Shown piece by piece: positions 35,518 to 44,633 of a DNA stretch of 64,000 nucleotides. The notes under the pieces are model-generated. The model was not told the origin of the DNA. It ran no database searches and saw nothing but the letters and a program-made list of their open reading frames with translations. The translations under genes and the position numbers were made by a program. Each line of letters begins with the position of its first letter. Position 1 is the stretch's first letter. The DNA is from Saussurea involucrata (lineage: Eukaryota; Streptophyta; Magnoliopsida; Asterales; Asteraceae), in NCBI GenBank assembly GCA_033807775.1, contig CM066327.1, positions 76,390,795 to 76,454,794 of the forward strand, in the 5' to 3' direction.

Positions 35518-38315
35518 TTAGTTCTTTTTAGGTACCCATTGCATAATGGGTCCTTTCCTGTTAGGCTTAGGTGGGTTGACAGACTTTCCTTTGGGCTTTC
35601 CATATTGTGATGGTGTGCCAGAGGTTTTCCTCTGTGTATTCTGAACAGTCGTGGGATTTTTCTTTTGAACGTACTGATTCAGAACAAAGTGGGGACCATT
35701 CAGATGATTTTGCAATTTTAGTAACAGTTGAATACAATTGCAGTTGATGGAACATGACTGATGCACATTGTTTTTATTCAAAAACTGTTTGAATGGAGTT
35801 TGATTCTGAAAGATTTTAGGACAAGATGTCTTTGCATACAATCTGTCCTGGTTCTGTTTCTTAAAACTGTTATTCCTAGAAACAGACTCTGTTGACATGA
35901 AGCTCTTTGGAATAGATTCATTTGACCAGAAAGGATTTCTTCTTTGATTTACACCAGAATTTGGAATAGATCTGTTGTTTGCTATCCATTTTCCTTTCTG
36001 TTCTGGTGTGAATTTTACTGGTTTGAAAGCAAGAGGAACATTTGGGTTTACTAATACACTTTTGTTTTTCTCTCTCTTCTCCACTTCTACTGCATTAGAA
36101 GCAAGAATCTTAAAAACTTTGTTGTTAAACTTAGTTACCAGTATAAACCTTGATTGTTTCTTAAAGAAAGAAACATCCTCTTTTAGATCCGTAGATTCTA
36201 TCGGTATCTTCTTTAACTTGTGTAGAATTTTCTTTTGACCACAAAAGATCTGTTCATCTACTTCAGAGTCAGGGTCACTGTCAGAGCCTAGAAAGTCTCA
36301 GGTGGCTCTGTCAGAAGTTTTAGTTTCAATGGGTATGACAGAGATATTTGTTTTGACAGTTCTGAACCTTCTCAACTTTGGCTTTAAAGAATCTGAAACA
36401 GCATTTTCCTCGATAACTTTCAACAAATCTTCCTCAAAAGATGTTCTTATGGATTCAGGGGTAGAAGAGAAGACGGGGGCTTCTGGATTGAGTTTGCTCT
36501 GTGGGATTTCAACAGAGGACTCAGTCACAGAAGTAACAGACTTCTGTCCTTTGAATGAGTTGAAGTTAAAAATCTCTTTTGTATCCAAGTCCTTGACAGC
36601 GTTAGGAAGTATGATTCTAGCTCTTCCTTGATCAAGAATAAATTCTGAGGATGGTTTTAAAACCTTTTGATGATCAGAGGAATCATAGCTGACGTTCCTA
36701 AAGTCAAGATTTCTTGGTTTTGAGAAAGCATCTGAAGTTTTGGTTCTTTTGAAAACAGAATTACCAGATATCACGTCCTCTTGGATTTTCCCAACACAAA
36801 AGCCAGAGGACATAGATGTCTTCTTCCTTTCGTCATAGGGAGCAAGGTCAGAGAAACCAATACCTTGCGTATCCATCTGGGAATTTATCTTGATGTGTAC
36901 ATCTTGTGCATCCTGGTACTTTTTAATCTGAATTTCTTTTCTCTGTAGAGATTGATGCAGAATTTCCCTTTCTCTTTGAAAATAATCAGTTAGAGCAACA
37001 GAATTAAGTCTCTCTGTTTCAGACTTTTTTAATTTTTCAGACTTCTGTTTCAAAACGTTTTCATATTCGTTAATTTTGTCAGAAAACAGGCTCTCTTTCT
37101 TCTTTTGCAAGATTTCTAGCTCAGATTTTTCTTTGAAGATTTCTTCCTTTTCTTGTTCCAAGAGAGTTTTCTCTCTCTTGTAAAAGGACAGATCCTTCTG
37201 AGCTAGCTTTCTTAGCTCTTTTTCTTCAGAAAATTTTTGTTTAAGAAGTTGAAATTCCTCATTCAGCATAGAAACATGCATTTCTAATTCTGAGTCAGAC
37301 TTGGATTCAGATGAACATACCTTGGCACTGGGTCTGGTGGTCTCCAGCGCTCTGTCGTCAGACTCTGTCGTAGTAAGAGCAAATGCATGAGCTAAATCTT
37401 CTTCTTCTGTTGTTCCCTTCGTTATCTCTGGTTCTCCAGTCATCCAGTCAATAGCTTCTTCTAAACTTTCATCATTCACAGCAACTCCACAAAAGTTGGC
37501 TTGTTCTGGTTCATCATCAGAGGATGAATCAGAAACCCAGTTCTCCATTTCAGCAACATAGCTTCTTTCTCTGTAGTTGTACTTGTATTTGTTCTTGTAG
37601 TAGTCCTGGTCTTTTACCAGATTGCCTCTACAATTAACAGAGAAGTGCCCAGGTTTGCCACATCTGAAGCAACGTCCATCATTTTGATTGATGGGTTGAG
37701 CAGCATCGACCTTCTGTTGTGCTCGTGGATTTTCTCTTCTGTTTTGTGGAGGTTTTCTTTATTCTGTGGTAACTCTGTTGTTACTTTGTTCTGGTGCAGC
37801 GTATTCTCTTCTGTCTTTTTTTCTCTCATATCTACCTCTTCTGTCAAACTTATTGCCAAATCTCTTGTTAAATTGCTGAGTTATTAGAGCAAGAGATTGA
37901 GCAAAAGCTTGAATGTCATCATCCTCTGATGAGCTTTCCTCTGTATCACTCTCTGCAACTAAACTTTTCTTTCCTTTCTTTTTAACTGACTTATCTTTCT
38001 TTTTCTCTCTGTTTGAACTCTCTCTGTTGGACTTTTTTGATGTGGTTTTCTTAGAATCAGAAACTAAAGCGATTGGGACTGCAATGGTGGATTTGCCTTT
38101 TTGCTTGACAACATCCTTCTCTTGTGCGGCCAAAGTGCCATACACATCTGTTAGAGACCATGCATCTAAGTCCTGGTTGGCTTGTAAATACATGGACAGA
38201 TTTAACCATTCATCATTCAAACTTTTCAAAAACAGAACATTGTTATCTTCCTTCGACCTAACAACCCCACATTTTTTGCATTTGTTGATCAACACATTAA
38301 ATCTGTTGTAGGTTT
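35518..38315 (-). pseudogene. Element C gag, 3' portion with coiled-coil linker
   Basis: Continues gag after the A3 insertion: YNRFNVLINKCKKCG..., a Lys-rich segment, TAA near 37759, the CCHC knuckle CFRCGKPGHFSVNC (about 37640-37685), then a 416-codon open stretch (37548-36298) that begins acidic (MENWVSDSSSDDEPEQ) and becomes a long coiled coil (heptads through EELRKLAQKDLSFYKRE...), TGA at 36298-36300, then a basic Asn/Gln/Pro-rich stretch (36084-35521) ending MQWVPKKN and TAA 35520-35518. The protease follows in the same frame. The knuckle-to-protease linker is about 650 codons, versus about 100 in family A. Confidence 0.8.
38311..38315. repeat. Target-site duplication GGTTT of A3 (right copy 50248-50252)
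   Basis: Exact 5-bp repeats outside both A3 LTRs. Joining across them restores the family C gag. Confidence 0.93.
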
Positions 38316-39287
38316 TGTTGGTCCCGAAAGGCCTATACAAGTTTGTAGAAGGGGGGGGGGGGGGGGGGTTGAATACAAACACGCTATTTTACTTTTCTAA
38401 ATTGTTTATTGATAAATCATTAACAATTTACAGCTTGTTGCGGAAACAAGATTAAGGATAAACCTAAATCTAAACAAGTTGGAACACTAAGGTTTCTTGC
38501 ACTAAGAAAGATATGGAGATTACTAATAAAATCCTATCTTGAGAGAGATTTGAACTTGTCCAGAGTTAGCAAGTTACTTCAAATGAAGTGAGTTCATCTC
38601 TTTATATACTGCATGCATTTAATGCAATTCAGTATACGCTTTACACGTGTCATCAGCGGATTGGTTGCATGTCATTGACCTTTGTTGACAACCTTAGTAG
38701 CCGCATGAATGAACAGTGTAGTATCAGAGTGGTTGTACGATCTCAGATTTTCGGAGGTTCTTTTCTGACATTTCGCACGGTGGCGTGCAAGGGAGGTTAA
38801 GACAAAAGTACTTTGTACGGAGGACTTCATGATCAGCTTTCGTTGATTCAGCGATTATCATTTACTATTCAGCGAATGATAAAGTTCAGCGATAGCTGAA
38901 GTCTTGTACTTGATACTTCACGTTGAGTGGACAAATCTGAGTCTTCGCTGATCCGCATCAGTTCATTAGTAGACTTGTCGCTGGTTCTTGAGCTTGATCT
39001 TCGACTTCAGCGTAGAACCTTTGTTGACGTGAAACTTGTCTTCAGGGATTATAAGTAAACAACTAACTTATCAGCGATCACCATAAGGACTGAACAGACT
39101 CAGCGCATTATGGTGAACAGTGTTCGCTGAATGTTTAATTTAAATAGCGAGAGTTCCTATCAGCGGTACTGTAAGATCTTAGTACTTATCAGCGATAGTG
39201 AAACTCTGATACATATTGTTTACATACAATTTTCACTAAGTATTTAAGAGAGGGTCATTATCAAATCACTGAGGGTTTGGATCAACA
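38316..39287 (-). mobile_element. A3 3' LTR (972 bp)
   Basis: TGTTGGTCCC to GGATCAACA. An 18-base G-run at 38351-38368 (C-run in sense) lies near the LTR 3' end; TATA box at 38601-38608 (sense AGTATATAAA). TCAGCG/CGCTGA words recur through U3 (38830-39200). Confidence 0.95.
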
Positions 39288-39329
39288 ATCTCCCCCTATT
39301 TGATTATGACATAGCAACAAAGAAAATTG
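39254..39329 (-). repeat. Two-part inverted repeat around the terminal polypurine tract of A3
   Basis: GTCATTATCAAAT (39254-39266, U3) pairs at 12 of 13 positions with 39298-39310 (internal); an outer pair CAATTTTC (39227-39234) and GAAAATTG (39322-39329) is perfect. The tract (sense AGGGGGAGAT, 39288-39297) is in the loop. The rest of 39330-39553 is A/T-rich non-coding sequence. Confidence 0.7.
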
Positions 39330-39553
39330 CTATTTAATGAAAACATAAGGATAAAAAGAACTCATAAAATATTTGTCCCTTTTACTGTTTTCTGGGATCT
39401 TTTCAGTACTGATGGAGTAAAGTACATTCGCTGAAATCTTTCTTTAAATCTTTGAATCAGGTTACAATGAAGAACAGAAAGATTACAAGTACAAGCGAAA
39501 TAAATTACAAGTACAGAAGGATAACTGATACAATAGAGAAAAAGGAGATTATA

Positions 39554-40810
39554 TCAGTTTTCAAAAGGTTCTTTCTTAATGAGAAGTTCATCAAGGGTCG
39601 TCTTTTTAGTGGGAATCATCCAGTCAGGAACCGTTACACCTTGTTTTCTTTTCTTCAGCGCTTCTTGAAAGATCAAGGGTTTTAGGTGTCGTGCCTGAAT
39701 GTCCTTTCTGAAGTCACACCAGTAGATAAGATCTCTGAGCTGTTCGATTGGAGTGATTGGGAGCTCAGCGATCCATTGAAAGCATTTTCGTCCGTCGTAG
39801 TCAAGAAAGAATATTCCATAAGGATTACTGATGACTTTACCAGGGACGAAAAGTTCACATGGTGGCAGAGAGATGTCAAGGGCAGATAGATCAGGATCAG
39901 GACCAAGTACTTCAGCGCGAGAGAAACCAATTCCAGTTTCATTTCGTATGACAGGTCCTGAATTTGAATCTTGACGTTTCTTCCTTGGAGAACCTCTTTT
40001 TCTTTTCGGCTTTAGATCAGGAACAGGAGGAATATCCACACAGGAAGATATCAAGTCGATCTGTCTGTTTATCAGCTTTTCGAAATGATTCTTGTACTTT
40101 GATTGTGATGGTTGGATAGCTAACCTCATCTCCAGCCATTCAGAGAGACCATACCTTTTTACAGTGTCAGCACGAAAGGTTTCAGATGTGCCATCTTCTC
40201 TGAACAGTTTGATGTCAACAATAGGTACTCCGATAGATGTTCTTCCAGAGATGAATACCTTGTTGATCTTCGCTGGACGATATCTGAAGTGAATTTTCTC
40301 TTTACACCAGATCAAGGTGGTCTGAGAAACTTCAGTTTTCTTTTCCACGATCTTCTGGGCTTCTTCCCACAGCTTTCGTTGGATTTGAATGGGAACACGC
40401 TTCAGCTTGGGGTCTTTGACAGATTCTTGAGTGAGCTTGATGGCGTATTCTCTGTCTTTCTCTTCAGCTTCCTTTCTTTCAGCAATGAGGCGTTCAGCTC
40501 TAAGGTGGTCCTGATATTCAGCTTTTGAAATTCTGAACTTAGGAGGAACTGAAGGCAGTTGATCAGGCCTTAGAATGATTCGCTGATCCTCGAATCGCTT
40601 TATTATTTCTTCTCTTCTCTTTTGATCCTCTTCACTCAGCTTTTGAGGAACTGAGGAAGGTCTCTTATTGCGCGAGAGAGGTTGTTCTTCTGGTTCATCA
40701 GTCTCAGAGATCAAGTCCAAGACTGGAATTATTTCATCAGCAGCAGCTGGCTTTATTTGTGAAGTCGCAACAGTAGAACCTTCAACGACATCCTCAAACA
40801 GGGGAGAGGA
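39554..40810 (-). CDS. A3 aORF exon 2 (C-terminal half, 418 codons plus stop)
   Basis: Open from the predicted acceptor (SSPLFEDVVEGS...) to the stop at 39554. It contains a charged helix (EDQKRREEIIKRFEDQR, AERLIAERKEAEEKDRE), the core VPIVDIKLFREDGT...GLSEWLEMRLAIQ, a strongly basic linker (KPKRKRGSPRKKRQ, resembling a nuclear localisation signal), NPYGIFFLDYDGRKCFQW and TPIEQLRDLIYWC. There is no suitable ATG at the 5' end of this frame, which supports translation as part of a spliced product. Homologous to A2 and, in the C-terminal core, to B and D. Function unknown. Confidence 0.7.
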   Translation of the reverse strand, partial: SSPLFEDVVEGSTVATSQIKPAAADEIIPVLDLISETDEPEEQPLSRNKRPSSVPQKLSEEDQKRREEIIKRFEDQRIILRPDQLPSVPPKFRISKAEYQDHLRAERLIAERKEAEEKDREYAIKLTQESVKDPKLKRVPIQIQRKLWEEAQKIVEKKTEVSQTTLIWCKEKIHFRYRPAKINKVFISGRTSIGVPIVDIKLFREDGTSETFRADTVKRYGLSEWLEMRLAIQPSQSKYKNHFEKLINRQIDLISSCVDIPPVPDLKPKRKRGSPRKKRQDSNSGPVIRNETGIGFSRAEVLGPDPDLSALDISLPPCELFVPGKVISNPYGIFFLDYDGRKCFQWIAELPITPIEQLRDLIYWCDFRKDIQARHLKPLIFQEALKKRKQGVTVPDWMIPTKKTTLDELLIKKEPFEN

Positions 40811-40962
40811 CTAGCTGAAAAGCAGCGATCTTACACATAAGAATTGGGTAGAAGAACTTGGGTAGAAAAGATAGAAAAATAATGTGGATGTGTATATAGG
40901 TTTGGAGAACTTAGTGAGCTGTTGAGAAGTTCAGGGAAGGAAAAAGTAAAGTTTTAGTTTAC
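40811..40962 (-). other. Predicted 152-nt intron of the A3 aORF
   Basis: Donor TTTGTCAG|GTAAAC (GT at 40962-40961), acceptor TTTTCAGCTAG|TCC (AG at 40812-40811). Splicing is phase 0 and joins EKPVCQ to SSPLFED; unspliced RNA stops two codons into the intron (VN then stop). An alternative acceptor CAG four bases earlier would lead to an early stop. The A2 copy keeps both sites. Confidence 0.65.
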
Positions 40963-43623
40963 CTGACAAACCGGCTTTTCAAAGAGAATCGCTAGATTTT
41001 CATCTTCAGCGAGGCCTTTGTCTTTGCTTTTCTCAGCGCCAGAAGCTGAGGGCTTTGTCTTTGTCTTCTCCCCTGATGGTTCTTTTATTGAGATTCCTTT
41101 AAGAGCTTTGATCCTTGGGGCAGGTTTGACGATAAAGAAATCATCGTCATCTTCATCATCATCATCATCCTTTCTTGGAGAGAAGGATGGTTTGTCGTCA
41201 GGGATGTCGATGTCTTCATCTTCTTCTGCTTCGGAATTCTCAGCATCTTCTTCGAGTTTCTCCCCCTCAGATACAGAGGCGAGCTTCTCGGTTCCCTCAG
41301 GGTTTTCATCTCCCTGAGGTCCAGTGGTCAGATCTTCATTCCTCTTTCCCCTGATAGATTCATCATGGGAAAGGTCTTCAGCGCTTTTGTTGTTCAGATC
41401 TTCAGCGCTTTTCTCCTTGGAATGTTCAGCGCTCTTCTCCCCCTCTTTTTCATGATGACTGGGGGAGGAATGGGCAGACTCAGCATTGGTGTTATCTCTG
41501 TCTTCTGGGCCAGAGATTTTCACACAACCTTCAAGCTTTGCTATTCTGTCTTCTAGGCCAGAGATAGCAGGCGTGATTTTCCTCAGCTCTGTGCGATCCT
41601 CCTCTGTGAAAGATTCCAGAATAGGGACAGGGGCAGGAGCAGGAGCTGGACTATTTGCCTTGTTTACCAGTGTCTCGATCATCGTCTTCATAGAGCTAAC
41701 GTCGGTCTTTACAGAGCCTAAGTCAGTCTTGACCTCTGACATATCACCCTCGAGTTTTTCAACCGATGTCTTCAGCGTTGTTACTTCGCTGGACATGGTC
41801 GAAACTGATGTTTTGAGGCTTGTGTAGTCAGTGTAGATGTCACAGAGCACCTTGGCAAAATCGTTGAGCGTCTTATCAAGACTCTTGATGTCTTCAGTGG
41901 AAGCTTTCTTCTCCACCACCGTTGTCAGCTTTGTCAAGTTCTCTCCAGCGTTTGTTACAGCTGTTGAGTTGTTGGAGAGTGTGGTGGTGAGACTGGACAA
42001 CTTTGTTTCCACGGACTTCAGCGAGGCGTTGATGTCTCCCAAATTAGGACCTGTAACATATAAGTACTTGTGAACAAAGGAAAGCTCAGAAGTTTCAGGT
42101 TTAGTTACAGTGTTTAAGGTGGGATTAGTACTTGCAGGAGGATTGATGAACTCGTCGAAGTTACAAGTTCCTGAATAGTGTTCCATATCCTCTTCGAAAG
42201 TACGGTGAGGTATGGTGAACTCTGCAGGTCCTTTCTTCATCATTTGTTGAGAAGCATCAGCGGCGGCTTCTGGAATGATGGCATCTCCAGTATTTGCTGG
42301 AGGAGTGTCCAAGTGAGTGGAGGGAAAAGCGAAGGTTAAGATTGGGGTTCGGGTTCTGAGTTCAGCGTTGGAATCGCTGACAATCACTTCATCAGTCTTT
42401 TGAGAGACTGAGGGAGGTTGGGTAGTTTCCAAGTTTCTAACCTCAGCGTTTGGAGACGCTGAAGTCTAGATTGGAGGGATGGCTTGCACGAGTGTGGCAG
42501 AGCGTACCACGGAACTTTCCTTCAGCTCTTCAGAACGAGCTGAGGAGTCTTCAGCATGGAATTGCTGGGGTTGCTCCTTGGTTTTCTTGATCCTTTTGGA
42601 ATCAAGTTGGGTGTGTGAGGGTTTCCTTTTCTTATAAGGAGAGGATGTTGTGGCCGGGGTATCAGCGATTGGTATTGTCGCTGAAGGAGCCACAGAAAGC
42701 GGAGAATTTAGAAGAGAGAGAAGAGTAGAGAGACGTACCTCATTGGCGACAGGCTTGAAGTCGAGAACCTTAGGGCCAATCTGAGAAAGTTTCAGATCAC
42801 CCTCTTCAGGATAGCTGTCCTTCAGGCCATATTGAAAGATGGCGCTGATGAATCGTGGGTAAGGAACCCATGCTGGTCTGTCAGCGGCAGAATCGACATG
42901 TTGAATCAGGTCTTCATAAATAATGGAGGCCCAGTCAATATTTAGACCTTTCAGCAGTGCGTATCCCATGGACTGCTGAGGTTGGGCGGCTTGATCAGAA
43001 GATCCGGATTTCGCTGTCATGCAGCTGATCAGGTGAGCGAAGATGAAATTCATCTCGCTGGGCATTTTGGATTTCTTTATCAGCGTCAGTTTCTTCTCAG
43101 GCTTCTTGTCCCTTCCAATATCCCAGATATAACCCATTGCGTCAAGGAAAGCAATGATTGCTTCTCTGTCAGCATGCTTTTTGTGGTCAGGGAATGGAAT
43201 GAAGGGTTTTTCTTTGGAGGCATTTGGGAAGTTTAGGGCTTTGCGGATAATTGCGGGTGTGATCTTGATGGTGCCATACTCAGTATCGCTGAGTATGCAG
43301 TCTATGGTTTTGGATGGATCTTTGGCAGAAGGTAGCTCAGTGTCTCTGGCAGAGTACCAGAACTGGGATAAGAGCCGCTGACTGGCAGGAGGTGTTATGG
43401 CCAGGGCTGTGTAGATGGGGCTGTTCTTCAGAAAACTTACAGCATCGTCCAGATGTGATACTTGCTTCCGAGGAGGAAACTCGAGAAGAGCTGAGAGGTT
43501 ATTGGCCTTAGTCCAATCGAGTTGATCCAGCTCGAACTTCACCTGGGGGGCTTTGAAGATTTCCATTTCCTCAGAGTCAGTGGAGATGGATTCAGCGGTA
43601 ACATTCAGCTTTGAAGATGCCAT
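40963..43623 (-). pseudogene. A3 aORF exon 1 (887 codons, single in-frame TAG)
   Basis: ATG 43623-43621 (MASSKLNVTAES). The N-terminal domain is LLEFPPRKQVSHLDDAVSFLKNS...RLLSQFWYSARD, followed by MPSEMNFIFAHLISCMTAKSGSSDQA, which parallels C (KWNFMFSTLNRTLTSKSGSQDQA) and B. Then a Ser/Thr coiled coil with regular heptads (about 42060-41650: LTTVVEKKASTEDIKSL..., VKTDLGSVKTDVSSMKT) and an acidic tail (EAEEDEDIDIPDD, DDDEDDDD). The only break is TAG at 42468-42466; the aligned A2 codon is CCA, so the stop is a mutation in this copy. No signal peptide or hydrophobic membrane segment. Function unknown. Confidence 0.72.
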
Positions 43624-44633
43624 ATCACTGTATTATCAGTTCAACCAAAGATGTTAACAGATAAGAATTATCTTAATGTGGAAAGAAATTTCCGTTAAGA
43701 TTTTTCGAATCTTGTCCATTTCATTCAGACAAAAAATGTCTTAATGAAGATTAGGGTTTTTCTTGATTTTAAAAGAAAAGTAAAACCCATAAAATCTTGT
43801 ATTCCAGTTTCTAAAAGAAAAATGGATACGAATGAAGAACAAGTTTAAGATTTAGATTTAAAACTTGAAGAACAACCATGAAATGGTTGTGTTCATAAAA
43901 CCATGAAAGAAATGATTTTATTTTAAAAAAAAAATCTTTTGTTTGATCTTGTTAAAACAAAGAGAAGATCGAAAACAAGTTATACGCATTTGATAAAAAA
44001 TAAGAACATATTAACCTTGAAGTTTTGATGAAGAAGATGATGAACAGTTCTTGAGGTTTTTGAGAGCACAAATGCAACAGAGAATTCTTTTCTTGCGGAG
44101 AAAGATTGTTCGCATAAAAGACAAATATAAACCAAGAGTTGTTTATATAGGGATTTTTAGAGAGAGAAAACCTTGAGCGGGAAAAGGTTTTCATCATGAC
44201 ACGGACACGTGTTTGCATTTGATTGGAAGTTTGAACAAAACGTGCAAACGTGTGTCAGAAAGAAATCGTGCCGAGTGTTATCCGTTGCAATGACGTCACA
44301 ACTGTCCTTTCACATTCTTTTAGGATGTCTCTGAGGTTTTGAAAAACTCAGGGACTCTTTTGAAAAACATGAAGCACTGAATAGAAATATCAGTGAAGGT
44401 TTAAGGAATTTTCAAAATATCGCTGTTAAGGAAGAGATATTCAGCGATGCAATTTATTTTGAAATCTTGCATTTACATGCGATTGTCAGAGAGTAAAAAC
44501 ATACCTGGATATCAGTTTAACCAAGTTTATTCAGAGAGAAGATGATGAAATGGATTATAAAAGTTGATTTTATCCCGAAGCCTATACAAGAATGTATAAA
44601 CGTATCGCTGATAAATGTGAACCGCTGAAGATT
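43624..44633 (-). promoter_or_regulatory. A3 pol-aORF spacer: predicted promoter and 389-nt 5' UTR intron
   Basis: Element sense order: C-box TGACGTCA (44291-44298), perfect G-box CACGTG in ACACGTGT (44206-44211), TATA box CCCTATATAAAC (44141-44152), a C/T-rich leader rich in CTTCATC, donor CTTCAAG|GTTAATATG (GT at 44016-44015), a T-rich stretch with branch-like sequences, acceptor GATAATACAG ending at 43628, then ATG at 43623. The bZIP-type boxes, TATA and intron borders are shared with A2, although the intervening sequence has diverged. Confidence 0.6.

Noticed and set aside
38351..38368. G-run as telomere-like or G-quadruplex array
   Set aside because: A single homopolymer at a fixed place in family A LTRs, not a telomeric repeat; a quadruplex is possible but not supported by separated G-tracts.
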